From Dyella_B sp035503745 (GTDB taxonomy: Bacteria; Pseudomonadota; Gammaproteobacteria; Xanthomonadales; Rhodanobacteraceae), in NCBI RefSeq assembly GCF_035503745.1, contig NZ_DATJTC010000020.1, positions 1-64,000 of the forward strand: DNA of 64,000 nt, in the 5' to 3' direction. Positions within the stretch are counted from its first letter, which is position 1, and each line of letters starts with the position of its first letter. Shown here piece after piece: positions 29,246-39,074 of the stretch. Both the position numbers and the translations under genes were made by a program. Below the pieces are notes generated by a model. That model made no database searches. It saw nothing but the letters and a program-made list of their open reading frames with translations, and was not told the origin of the DNA.

Positions 29246-30714
29246 CGGCACGCGTGCTGATGGTGCAGGGCTGCACCTCCGATGCGGGCAAAAGCGCGCT
29301 GGTGACCGCGCTATGCCGCTGGGCATATCGGCGCGGCCTGCGCGTGGCGCCATTCAAGCCGCAGAACATGGCCTTGAATTCGGCCGTCACCGCCGATGGC
29401 GGCGAAATCGGGCGCGCGCAGGCGGTGCAGGCGCAGGCCAGTGGCCTGGAGCCGCGCGTGGATTTCAATCCCGTGCTGCTCAAGCCCAACAGCGACACCG
29501 GTGCGCAAGTGATCGTGCACGGGCATGCCGTGGCCAATATGGATGCGCGTCATTACCACCACTACAAGCGCATCGCCTTTGATGCGGTGATGGCATCGCA
29601 TGCGCGCTTGATCGCCGCCTACGATGCGGTGATCGTGGAAGGCGCGGGCAGTCCGGCCGAAATCAATCTGCGCGATCGCGACATCGCGAACATGGGTTAT
29701 GCCGAGGCGGTGGATTGTCCGGTCATCCTGATTGCCGATATCGATCGCGGCGGTGTGTTCGCGCACTTGGTCGGCACGCTTGCCCTGTTATCGGAAAGCG
29801 AGCGTGCGCGCGTGGCGGGGTTGGTCATCAACCGGTTTCGCGGCGATCTGGGTCTGCTGCAACCGGGACTGGACTGGTTGCAGCGCGAAACCGGCAAGCC
29901 CGTGCTGGGTGTGTTGCCGTACTTGCAAGGTTTGCACCTGGAGGCGGAAGACGCCTTGCCGCGCGAATACGCCCCCAAGCCCGAAGCGGTGCTGCGCGTC
30001 GCGGTGCCCGCACTGCCGCGCATCAGCAACCACACCGATATCGACGCGTTGCGCGCGCATCCTCAGGTCGATCTGCGCATGGTCGCTCCGGGCCAGGCGC
30101 TGCCGCCGTGCGAGGTGATCATCCTGCCGGGCTCCAAATCCACGCGCGCCGATCTGGCGTGGCTGCGTGCGCAAGGTTGGGACGCCGGGATCGCCAGGCA
30201 TCTGCGCTACGGCGGCAAGCTGATCGGTATCTGCGGCGGTCTGCAGATGCTCGGGCGTGCCGTGCACGATCCGCTCGGCATCGAGGGCGAGCCCGGTTCC
30301 AGTGAAGGGCTGGGCTGGCTGGACCTGGAAACCACGCTGGCGCCGCACAAGCAGTTGCATCGCGCGCAGGGGCGGCTCACCTTCGCCGATGCGCCTGTGG
30401 CCGGTTACGAGATTCATTGCGGCATCAGCCAGGGACCTGCGCTGGCGCTTCCGTTCGCGCGACTGGACGATGGCCGCTCCGACGGCGCACGCTCTGCCGA
30501 CGGACAGGTGATCGGCAGTTATCTGCACGGACTGTTCGATGACGCGCAAGCCCTGCTTGCGCTGCTGCGGTGGGCGGGGCTGCACGATGCCACTACGGTC
30601 GATGTGCATGCGTTGCGCGAAGCGGCCATCGACCGGCTGGCCGACGCGGTCGAACGACATCTGGATATTTCTATGCTGGAACGACTGTTGGGCATGACCA
30701 CATGCGTACCTTGA
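29242..30714 (+). CDS. cobQ: Cobyric acid synthase
   Basis: CobQ/CbiP amidates positions b, d, e and g of adenosyl-cobyrinic acid a,c-diamide. It has 490 residues, normal length. The N-domain opens MVQGCTSDAGKSALVTALCRW (P-loop) followed by FKPQNMALNSAVTADGGEIG, both diagnostic. The glutaminase domain has nucleophile Cys331 (LIGICGGLQMLGRAV) and the histidine in GSYLHGLFDD. The ATG overlaps the cobD stop. The 3' end overlaps cobU by 13 bases, so the coupling of the operon continues. Confidence 0.95.
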   Translation: MTARVLMVQGCTSDAGKSALVTALCRWAYRRGLRVAPFKPQNMALNSAVTADGGEIGRAQAVQAQASGLEPRVDFNPVLLKPNSDTGAQVIVHGHAVANMDARHYHHYKRIAFDAVMASHARLIAAYDAVIVEGAGSPAEINLRDRDIANMGYAEAVDCPVILIADIDRGGVFAHLVGTLALLSESERARVAGLVINRFRGDLGLLQPGLDWLQRETGKPVLGVLPYLQGLHLEAEDALPREYAPKPEAVLRVAVPALPRISNHTDIDALRAHPQVDLRMVAPGQALPPCEVIILPGSKSTRADLAWLRAQGWDAGIARHLRYGGKLIGICGGLQMLGRAVHDPLGIEGEPGSSEGLGWLDLETTLAPHKQLHRAQGRLTFADAPVAGYEIHCGISQGPALALPFARLDDGRSDGARSADGQVIGSYLHGLFDDAQALLALLRWAGLHDATTVDVHALREAAIDRLADAVERHLDISMLERLLGMTTCVP

Positions 30715-31223
30715 TCCTCGGTGGCGCCCGCTCCGGCAAGAGCGCGCTCGCCGAGCGGCTGGCCCACGGCAGCGGGCGCGAGGTGGTGTATCTGGCCACC
30801 GCGCAGGCGGGCGATGCGGAGATGGCCGCGCGCATCGCGCACCATCGCGCGCGCCGTCCGGCGTCGTGGCTGAGCGTGGAGGAACCACTCCATCTGGCCC
30901 ATGCGTTGCGTGCGCATGTGCGCGAGGATCGCATTGTGCTGGTCGATTGCCTGACGCTTTGGCTGAGCAATCTGCTCGGCGACGCCGATGCACAGCGTTT
31001 CGAAAGGGAGCGTACGGCCTTGCTCGATATCCTGCCGGGGTTGCCCGGCGAGGTGTTGATGGTCAGCAACGAAGTTGGCCTGGGCATTGTGCCGCTAGGT
31101 GAACTGACGCGCCGTTTCGTGGACGAAGCGGGGCGCCTGCATCAATCCCTGGCCGCGATCTGCGAACGCGTGCTGTTCGTCGCGGCGGGGCTGCCCATGG
31201 TCTTGAAAGGAACAATGTCATGA
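30702..31223 (+). CDS. cobU: Adenosylcobinamide kinase / guanylyltransferase
   Basis: A bifunctional enzyme (CobU/CobP) that phosphorylates adenosylcobinamide and transfers GMP to give AdoCbi-GDP. The 173-residue protein starts at the ATG at 30702 inside the end of cobQ; the longer open frame from 30570 is cobQ shadow. The P-loop GGARSGKS is at residues 7-14. YLATAQAGDAEMAARIAHHR and VLVDCLTLWLSNLL are family blocks. SNEVGLGIVPLGELTRRFVDEAG is the usual C-terminal signature. It overlaps cobT by ATGA. Confidence 0.94.
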   Translation: MRTLILGGARSGKSALAERLAHGSGREVVYLATAQAGDAEMAARIAHHRARRPASWLSVEEPLHLAHALRAHVREDRIVLVDCLTLWLSNLLGDADAQRFERERTALLDILPGLPGEVLMVSNEVGLGIVPLGELTRRFVDEAGRLHQSLAAICERVLFVAAGLPMVLKGTMS

Positions 31224-32266
31224 GTTTCCACTGGCTTACCGCCCCTTGTGCGCAACCGGACCTGGCCATCCTCGGCGAGGCTGCCGATCGCCAGGAACAG
31301 CTGACCAAGCCGCCCGGTTCGCTGGGCATGCTCGAAGCGCTGGCGGTTGATCTGGCCTCGCTGCAGCACACGCCCACTCCCGCGCTGGACAAGGTGTGGA
31401 TCAGTGTGTTCGTGGCCGACCACGGCGTCGCGGCGGAAGGCGTATCGGCGTTTCCGCAGGTGGTCACTGGCGAGATGGTGCGCAACTTCGCCAGCGGTGG
31501 CGCCGCGATCAGCGTGTTGTCGCGCAACCTGGGCGCGACGCTGGACGTGGTGAACCTGGGCACGGTGAACGATCCGGGCGAGATTCCCGGCGTGCGGCGC
31601 CAGATCATTGCGCCCTCTACCGCCAATTTCTGCGAACAGCCAGCGATGACCGAGCAGCAGCTAGACAGCGCGCTGATGATCGGCGCGGAAAGCGTGCGCA
31701 CGGCCAAGGCGGCCGGCGCGCAGTTGTTCATCGGCGGCGAGATGGGCATCGCCAATACCACCGCGGCCGCGGCACTGGCCAGCGCGTTGCTGCAGGAGCC
31801 GCCTTCGTGCCTGGCCGGTGCCGGCACCGGACTGGATTCGGCCGGCGTGCTGCACAAGGTTTCGGTGATCGAGCGCGCGCTGGCGCAACATGCCGGTGCA
31901 CAGGGCGCGCTGGAGCAGTTGCGCTGCCTGGGCGGTTTCGAAATCGCCGCACTGGCCGGCGCGTTCGTCATGGCGGCGCAGGTCGGCATGCCGGTGCTGG
32001 TGGACGGCTTCATCACCACCACCGCCGCGCTGGTGGCGGTGCACCTGCAGCCCCAGGTACAGCCGTGGTTGCTGTTCGCGCATCGTTCCAAAGAACACGG
32101 ACACGCGCGGCTGCTGCGTGCGCTGCAAGCCGATCCCGTGCTCGATCTTGGCCTGCGCCTGGGCGAGGCCAGCGGTGCGGCGGCCGCCGTGCCGTTGCTG
32201 CGCCTGGCCTGCGCGCTGCACAACGGCATGGCGACGTTCGCGCAGGCGGGCGTGTCCACGGCATGA
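31220..32266 (+). CDS. cobT: Nicotinate-nucleotide-dimethylbenzimidazole phosphoribosyltransferase
   Basis: Makes alpha-ribazole phosphate from a benzimidazole base and nicotinate mononucleotide. It has 348 residues, as expected. Family stretches are RQEQLTKPPGSLGMLEALAV near the start, VADHGVAAEGVSAFPQ, GEMGIANTTAAAALASALL and the C-terminal RLGEASGAAAAVPLLRLA with the catalytic Glu at 316. The ATG overlaps the cobU stop and the TGA overlaps the cobC start. It supplies the lower ligand for CobS; no gene for making dimethylbenzimidazole itself was seen in the window. Confidence 0.95.
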   Translation: MSFHWLTAPCAQPDLAILGEAADRQEQLTKPPGSLGMLEALAVDLASLQHTPTPALDKVWISVFVADHGVAAEGVSAFPQVVTGEMVRNFASGGAAISVLSRNLGATLDVVNLGTVNDPGEIPGVRRQIIAPSTANFCEQPAMTEQQLDSALMIGAESVRTAKAAGAQLFIGGEMGIANTTAAAALASALLQEPPSCLAGAGTGLDSAGVLHKVSVIERALAQHAGAQGALEQLRCLGGFEIAALAGAFVMAAQVGMPVLVDGFITTTAALVAVHLQPQVQPWLLFAHRSKEHGHARLLRALQADPVLDLGLRLGEASGAAAAVPLLRLACALHNGMATFAQAGVSTA

Positions 32267-32820
32267 GCGTGTGCATCGATCTTTTGCGTCACGGCGAAAC
32301 CGGGCAGCGCAGCTATCGCGGCCAGCTCGACGACGCGCTGACCGAATTGGGATGGGCGCAATTGCGCGCCGCCGTCGAGGGACGCGAATGGGATCTCATC
32401 GTTGCGTCCAGCCTGCAACGTTGCGCGGCTTTTGCTCGCGAGTTGTCATCGGCGCGCGGCCTGCCATTGCGGCTCGATCCGCGCCTGGCGGAGTATCACT
32501 TCGGTCGCTGGCAGGGCGTGCCGATCGAGCGTATCGCCGAACAAGAAGGCGACGCGCTGGGTCGCTTCTGGGCCGATCCGGTGGCGCATCCGCCGCCGGG
32601 CGCGGAAAGCTTCGCGGCATTTCATGATCGCCTCGGCGCGGCGCTGGACGAGGTGGCGGCGCAAGCAGGCGCGCGCCGCGCGCTGGTGATTACCCACGGC
32701 GGCGCGATCCGCCTGTTGCGCTGCCGGGTGGAGCGGCGCGGCTATGGCGACATGGCCGGCATTGAAGTGCCGCACGCTTCCCTGCATCGTGTGTGCTGGC
32801 CCGTTTCGGTAGCCGCATGA
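32263..32820 (+). CDS. cobC: Alpha-ribazole phosphatase (histidine phosphatase family)
   Basis: A 185-residue histidine-phosphatase-superfamily protein with the RHG motif at residues 9-11 (IDLLRHGETG), catalytic His10, and the second histidine in LVITHGGAIRLL. RLAEYHFGRWQGVPIERI fits the CobC branch. In the operon it would remove phosphate from alpha-ribazole phosphate or from adenosylcobalamin phosphate. It is easily missed because a longer shadow frame covers it. The ATG at 32263 overlaps the cobT stop, and its own stop overlaps the tandem ATGs of cobS. The phosphatase call is firm; the substrate comes from context. Confidence 0.88.
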   Translation: MSVCIDLLRHGETGQRSYRGQLDDALTELGWAQLRAAVEGREWDLIVASSLQRCAAFARELSSARGLPLRLDPRLAEYHFGRWQGVPIERIAEQEGDALGRFWADPVAHPPPGAESFAAFHDRLGAALDEVAAQAGARRALVITHGGAIRLLRCRVERRGYGDMAGIEVPHASLHRVCWPVSVAA

Positions 32821-33542
32821 TGCGCAGCCTTTTGGTGGCGATTGGCTTCCTGACCCGACTGCCGGTGCCCGCCGGCGTGTTCGACGATGAGCGCGCGAAA
32901 GCGCATTCCCTGGCGTGGTATCCGCTGGTGGGTCTGCTGATCGGCGTGGTGTTGGCGATGCTCGCCTGGTTGTTGCGCAATTCGCCCATGGTGTTGTCGG
33001 CGACCCTGATCGTGCTGGCGTGGGTGCTGATGACCGGTGCATTGCACCTGGATGGCCTGGCCGATAGCGCCGACGCCTGGGTTGGCGGTCTGGGCGATCG
33101 CGAGAAGACGCTGGCGATCATGAAGGATCCGCGCTCGGGCCCCGCCGGCGTGGTGGCGCTGATCCTGGTGTTGCTGCTGAAGGTGGCGGCGATTCAGAGC
33201 CTGGGCACGTTCCAGTGGTTGGCCCTGCTGCTTGCGCCGTTGCTGGCGCGCGCCAGCCTGGTCTCGCTGTTCATCACCACGCCCTACGTGCGCAGCCGTG
33301 GACTTGGCGCGGCGCTTGCCAACGCGCCGGGCCGGGCCTGCGCGATCTCGCTGGCCATGACGGCCGGATTGTGCGCATTGGCCAAGTGGCGTGGCGCGCT
33401 GGCGCTGCTGGTCGCGGTGCTGGTGTTCGGGCTGTGGCGGCATGCCTGCCAGCGGCGCCTGGGCGGCTTTACCGGCGACACGGCCGGCGCGCTGGCCGAA
33501 ATGGTGGAAGCGGCGGTGCTGGTGGCGCTGGCCGTGCATTGA
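32817..33542 (+). CDS. cobS: Adenosylcobinamide-GDP ribazoletransferase (cobalamin synthase)
   Basis: A membrane enzyme that joins AdoCbi-GDP with alpha-ribazole (phosphate), the last assembly step. It has 241 residues from the ATG at 32817; the ATG at 32820 is equally possible. There are five or six hydrophobic segments. FLTRLPVP near the start, LAWYPLVGLLIGVVLAML, ALHLDGLADSADAW (acidic metal and phosphate site), VMKDPRSGPAG-like IMKDPRSGPAGVVAL and GFTGDTAGALAEMVEA are all CobS marks. It is the last gene of the operon. No terminator is obvious in the 88 bp before the next gene. Confidence 0.94.
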   Translation: MMRSLLVAIGFLTRLPVPAGVFDDERAKAHSLAWYPLVGLLIGVVLAMLAWLLRNSPMVLSATLIVLAWVLMTGALHLDGLADSADAWVGGLGDREKTLAIMKDPRSGPAGVVALILVLLLKVAAIQSLGTFQWLALLLAPLLARASLVSLFITTPYVRSRGLGAALANAPGRACAISLAMTAGLCALAKWRGALALLVAVLVFGLWRHACQRRLGGFTGDTAGALAEMVEAAVLVALAVH

Positions 33543-33630
33543 GCCATCGCCGCGGTTGAAATCCTGGCCCACGACCCGATAATGCCCGCTGCCCGAGGCC
33601 GCCAGGCCGATGGCGCTGCGGAGTGTGTCC

Positions 33631-33939
33631 ATGCCTATCTACGAATTCCAATGCAGTGCCTGCGGCCATCGTTTCGATCGCCTGCAGAAACTGTCCGATC
33701 CCGATCCGGCCCAGTGCCCGCATTGCGGCGAACCCAGGGTGCAGCGCCAGCTGAGCGCACCATCCTTCCGGCTGGCCGGCGGCGGCTGGTACGAAACCGA
33801 TTTCAAGAAAGACGGCGACAAGAAACGCAACTTGGCAGGCGAGGGCGGTACCGGCAAACCGGCCGAAGCCGGCGGCGCTGCCGCGTCGCCTGCACCGGCG
33901 CCGGCGCCAGCCAGCAAGCCGGCCACCACCACAGACTAA
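33631..33939 (+). CDS. FmdB-type small zinc ribbon protein
   Basis: A 102-residue protein beginning MPIYEFQCSACGHRFDRLQK, the hallmark of the FmdB putative regulatory family. Two CxxC pairs (CSAC, CPHC) form a zinc ribbon in residues 8-35. The C-terminal third is a low-complexity A/P/G/K tail, with GGWYETDFK before it. The start is the ATG at 33631; seven extra codons are open upstream. It lies between cobS and aspS; FmdB genes are often found just before aspS in proteobacteria. Function unknown. Confidence 0.88.
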   Translation: MPIYEFQCSACGHRFDRLQKLSDPDPAQCPHCGEPRVQRQLSAPSFRLAGGGWYETDFKKDGDKKRNLAGEGGTGKPAEAGGAAASPAPAPAPASKPATTTD

Positions 33940-33942
33940 AAA

Positions 33943-34060
33943 CTCCCCTGCGCGCAGCAGGGGAGGGGTGAGGAGGGGGGAAGCCCTTCATGTTGCTCAT
34001 AGGCTTGCGCAAGTGCGGGCGACCCCTCCCAGCCTCCTCCTGCTTGGGCAGGGGGAGGGG
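33943..34060. repeat. Palindromic repeat pair (REP/BIME-like), fmdB-aspS gap
   Basis: Two imperfect palindromes of the CTCCCCTGC...GCAGGGGAG type, at 33943-33965 and 34024-34060, flank about 60 bp. The same type recurs at 36614-37050, 52877-52909 and 56124-56233. The first copy directly follows the fmdB stop and may act as a terminator-like hairpin, though no T run follows. Confidence 0.7.
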
Positions 34061-34075
34061 CCAGGGGCAACGGTG

Positions 34076-34103
34076 TTAACATTCCGGTCTTTTCCACGCT
34101 AAT
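34076..34103 (+). promoter_or_regulatory. Candidate sigma-70 promoter of aspS
   Basis: TTAACA (five of six to the -35 consensus), a 16-base spacer, then GCTAAT (four of six to the -10), ending 32 bp before the aspS ATG. Judged by eye only. Confidence 0.4.
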
Positions 34104-34135
34104 TCGCCGCCCCGTCGGCCCGGAGTTTCAAGCGC

Positions 34136-35908
<1,773 letters not shown>

Positions 35909-35915
35909 TGCATGT

Positions 35916-35944
35916 ATGCCATGCCGGGCGATCCGGCATGGCAT
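35916..35944. other. Perfect hairpin between aspS and the hydrolase gene
   Basis: 12-bp perfect arms (ATGCCATGCCGG / CCGGCATGGCAT) with a GCGAT loop, 7 bp after the aspS stop. No T run follows, so it is not a classical terminator; it may stabilise the aspS 3' end or attenuate read-through into the hydrolase gene. Confidence 0.6.
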
Positions 35945-35974
35945 GCTCGCTGCGACATCGCCATCGCCTGACTC

Positions 35975-36607
35975 ATGACCGAACACATCATCCTGCTGCA
36001 CGGCCTGTGGATGCGCGGTTTCGCGCTTGGCCTGCTGCATCGCCGCCTGATGGAGGACGGCTTCCGCGTCCACCGCTTCGACTACATGAGCGTGGCGGCG
36101 ACCCAGCAACACATCCTCGCGCGGCTGCGCAGCGGCATGGCCGAGTGCGCGCCGGAGCCGGTGCACCTGGTGGGCCACAGCCTGGGCGGACTATTGGCGT
36201 TGCGCGCCTGCCTGGAGATGCAAGGCCTGCCGCCGGGACGCATCGTGTGCCTGGGTTCACCGCTCAAGGGCAGCGCGGCGGCGCGGGCCTTCGCCGGCCT
36301 GTGGCGTGGCGGCGAGGTACTTCTGGGCAACAATCGCATGCTGCTGGAACAGGGTTTTGAATCCTGGAGCGGGCCGCGCGAGGTGGGCATGATCGCCGGC
36401 TGCATGCCGATCGGGCTGGGTGCCATGCTCAGCCAGATCCACGGGGAGCACGACGGCACCGTCGCCGTGGAGGAGACCCGCCTGCCTGGCCTGGCCGACC
36501 ACTGCGTAGTCGAAACCAGCCATACCGGGCTGCTGTTTTCGGCGGAAGTGGCGCGGCTGAGTGGTCAATTTTTGCGCAATGGGCGCTTTGACCCCGCCGA
36601 AGCCTGA
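35975..36607 (+). CDS. Lipase-like alpha/beta hydrolase
   Basis: A 210-residue alpha/beta hydrolase of the compact lipase / PGAP1-like type. IILLHGLWMRG forms the oxyanion region at the start. The nucleophile elbow VGHSLGG has Ser69. Asp160 (GEHDGTVAVEET) and His183 (ETSHTGLLFS) complete a plausible triad. There is no signal peptide. It starts 66 bp after aspS beyond a hairpin, so it may be partly co-transcribed. Substrate unknown. Confidence 0.85.
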   Translation: MTEHIILLHGLWMRGFALGLLHRRLMEDGFRVHRFDYMSVAATQQHILARLRSGMAECAPEPVHLVGHSLGGLLALRACLEMQGLPPGRIVCLGSPLKGSAAARAFAGLWRGGEVLLGNNRMLLEQGFESWSGPREVGMIAGCMPIGLGAMLSQIHGEHDGTVAVEETRLPGLADHCVVETSHTGLLFSAEVARLSGQFLRNGRFDPAEA

Positions 36608-36613
36608 GCTTTT

Positions 36614-37050
36614 CCCCTCCCCCTGCTTGCAGGGGGAGGTTGGGAGGGGGGGAGGTGCTCTTGCTTCTTCTGGAGGGCTTCACCCCACCCCAACCCTCCC
36701 CTGCTGCACGCAGGGGAGGGGGCGGGTCGCGGCGAGATGGAAACGCTACGTCTTTGATTCGCGCTCGCGCTTGCTCTTGGCTCCTCCCCCTGCTTGCAGG
36801 GGGAGGCTGGGAGGGGGTAGCGCTCTTGCTTCCGCTGGTGGGCTTCACCCCACCCCAACCCTCCCCTGCTGCACGCAGGGGAGGGGGCAGGTCGCGGCGA
36901 GATGAAAATGCTACGTCTTTGATTCGCGCCCGCGCTCGCTCTTGGCCCCTCCCCCTGCTTGCAGGGGGAGGTTGGGAGGGGGTGACGCTCTTGCTTCTGC
37001 TGATGGGCTTCAACCCATCCCAACCCTCCCCTGCTGCACGCGGGGGAGAG
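36614..37050. repeat. Tandem array of palindromic repeats, period about 166 bp
   Basis: Almost three copies of one unit. Each has a palindrome centred on CTGCTTGCAG with CCCC/GGGG arms, a ~60-bp spacer containing GCTCTTGCTTC and GGGCTTCA, a second palindrome centred on CTGCTGCACGCAG, then a ~60-bp spacer with GCTACGTCTTTGATTCGCG. The TGCTTGC core occurs at 36624, 36791 and 36956, so the spacing is 167 and 165 bp. The third unit is cut short near 37050. The array fills the gap between two convergent genes. Frames open across it in several registers, but these are repeats and not genes. Confidence 0.88.
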
Positions 37051-37075
37051 GATTATCCGCTGTGGCGCGAGGCGT

Positions 37076-38809
37076 TTATCCCTCCTGCGTGACACGCAAC
37101 ACCTCCTCGATGGTGGTGATGCCTGCCACGGCTTTGGCGATGCCGTCCTCGTACATGGTGCGCATGCCTTCGGCGCGCGCCTGCCGCTCGATCTCGCCGG
37201 CGTCGGCGCGCTGCATCACCAGGCGCCGCAACGGATCGCTCATCACCAGAAATTCCATGATCGCGCGCCGGCCGCGATAACCGGTGGGATTGGCCTGGCT
37301 GCTGCCCGGCTTCCACAGGCGGATCGGCCGTTCGTCGGTGTATTTGTCCAGCTCGAATTCCTTGATGACCTCCGGCGGCGCGTCATAAGGAATGGCCGTA
37401 TCCGGATCGAGCCGGCGCACCAGGCGCTGGGCGAGGATGCCGTTGACGGTGGAACCGAGCAGGTAATCTTCCACGCCCATGTCGAGCATGCGCGTGACGC
37501 CGCCCGCCGCGCTGTTGGTGTGCAGGGTGGACAACACCAGATGGCCGGTGAGCGCGGACTGGATCGCGATGCGGCAGGTTTCCAGGTCGCGCATTTCGCC
37601 GATCATGATCACGTCCGGATCCTGACGCATGATCGAGCGCAGCGCGTTGGCGAAATCCAGACCGATCTGCGGTTTCACCTGGATCTGGTTGATGCCTTCG
37701 AGCTGGTATTCGACGGGATCTTCGACGGTGATGATCTTCACGCCCGGCGTGTTGATCTTCGATAGCGCGGTGTACAGCGTGGTGGTCTTGCCCGAGCCCG
37801 TGGGACCGGTGACCAGCAGGATGCCGTGCGGGCGTTGCAGCACTTCCACAAAACGTTGACGGAAGTTTTCGGTGAAGCCCAGCGAGGCGAAATCGAACAC
37901 CACCGTTTCGCGGTCCAGGATACGCATCACCACCGACTCGCCGAAGCTGGTCGGCACGGTGGACACGCGCAGGTCCAGCTCCTTGCCCTGCACGCGCAAC
38001 TGGATGCGCCCATCCTGCGGCAGGCGGCGCTCGGCGATGTTGAGCTTGGCCATGATCTTCACGCGGCTGATCACCGCGGCGGTGGAACTTGACGGCGGCG
38101 CTTCGACCTCGTGCAGCACGCCGTCGATGCGGTAGCGCACTTTCAGGCGATTCTCGAACGGCTCGATGTGCACGTCCGAGGCGCGCTGCTCGACCGCGCG
38201 TTGCAGAATCAGGTTGACCAGGCGAATCACCGGCGCTTCGGAAGCGAGGTCGCGCAGATGCTCCACGTCGTCCTCTTCGGCCGCGCTGCCGTCGAGGTTT
38301 TCCACGATCGTGCCCATGGCCGAACGGCCCTGGCCGTAATAACGCTCGATCAAGTCGTCGATTTCCGACCGCACGCCCACGCATAAGGACACCGGCCTGC
38401 CCGACGCCAGGCGCACCGCATGCAGGGGATAGGGATCGGCCGGATCGGCCACCATCAAGCTCAACCCGTCGTCGCCCGCGCGCACCGGCACCACATGCTG
38501 CTGCTTGAGGAAGCGGATGGAGATATCCAGATCGGCGGGCGGCATGTCCGGCGCATCGCGCGCGGCCAGCAGCGGCGCATGCAGTCGCTCGGCCCAGGCC
38601 TCGGCGAGGTCGCGCTCGGACACCAGCCCCAGGCGTGCCAGGAGGGCAGTCAGGGTGCCTTCGGGGGCCTCCTCGTGCAGGCGCCTGGCGCGCGCAAGGT
38701 CGTTGTCTTTCAGGCGCCCACGCGCCACCAGCAGTGCGCACACCGCCGCTTCATGGTCATCCGTGGCCTTCATTGCCCCGACGGACGCCGGCTTTACGAC
38801 TGCCGACAT
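37076..38809 (-). CDS. gspE: Type II secretion ATPase GspE (XpsE-type)
   Basis: The cytoplasmic motor ATPase of the type II secretion system. It has 577 residues. The N-domain (1-150; LLVARGRLKDNDLARARRL, RFLKQQHVVPV) and the linker YYGQGRSAMGTIVENLDG match Xanthomonas XpsE closely. Walker A GPTGSGKTTT is near residue 335; the Asp box (HIEPFENRLKVRYRIDG), Walker B (MIGEMRDLET) and His box (LSTLHTNSAAGGVTR) are intact. The tetracysteine zinc motif is missing (PGSSQANPTGYRGRRA), as in XpsE. The start is the ATG at 38809 behind GCGGGGTGATT; the frame runs 228 bp further 5'. No other secretion gene is adjacent, so it is an orphan in this window. Confidence 0.92.
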   Translation of the reverse strand: MSAVVKPASVGAMKATDDHEAAVCALLVARGRLKDNDLARARRLHEEAPEGTLTALLARLGLVSERDLAEAWAERLHAPLLAARDAPDMPPADLDISIRFLKQQHVVPVRAGDDGLSLMVADPADPYPLHAVRLASGRPVSLCVGVRSEIDDLIERYYGQGRSAMGTIVENLDGSAAEEDDVEHLRDLASEAPVIRLVNLILQRAVEQRASDVHIEPFENRLKVRYRIDGVLHEVEAPPSSSTAAVISRVKIMAKLNIAERRLPQDGRIQLRVQGKELDLRVSTVPTSFGESVVMRILDRETVVFDFASLGFTENFRQRFVEVLQRPHGILLVTGPTGSGKTTTLYTALSKINTPGVKIITVEDPVEYQLEGINQIQVKPQIGLDFANALRSIMRQDPDVIMIGEMRDLETCRIAIQSALTGHLVLSTLHTNSAAGGVTRMLDMGVEDYLLGSTVNGILAQRLVRRLDPDTAIPYDAPPEVIKEFELDKYTDERPIRLWKPGSSQANPTGYRGRRAIMEFLVMSDPLRRLVMQRADAGEIERQARAEGMRTMYEDGIAKAVAGITTIEEVLRVTQEG

Positions 38810-39074
38810 AATCACCCCGCTTGTGACTGACGTCTCATCTATAACGTTTCGCCGCCCGGCGTCCCCACTCGTCGAACAGGCCAATCCCATTGGTAGCACA
38901 ACCGTGAAGCGGCTGGCGAGCCTTGCGGAGTGGCTGCCTGCGCATAGTGTGACCGGCCGTTCATGCTGTGAGTGGGCGGTAGGGCCTGGCTGGCTCGATC
39001 CACATGCATGCGTACGGCAGCCCATGGATCGAGGCATCCCTCAATGAGACAATGAAAACTTTAAAAGGGTTCGC

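Noticed and set aside
31396..32262. Upstream extension of the cobC frame inside cobT
   Set aside because: The 474-codon frame only becomes protein-like from the ATG at 32263; the rest is cobT shadow.
36565..37095. Open frames of 100-190 codons across the 36.6-37.05 kb region on both strands
   Set aside because: They translate the tandem palindromic repeat (SPACSRGGLGW-type peptides repeated three times) and have no start signals.
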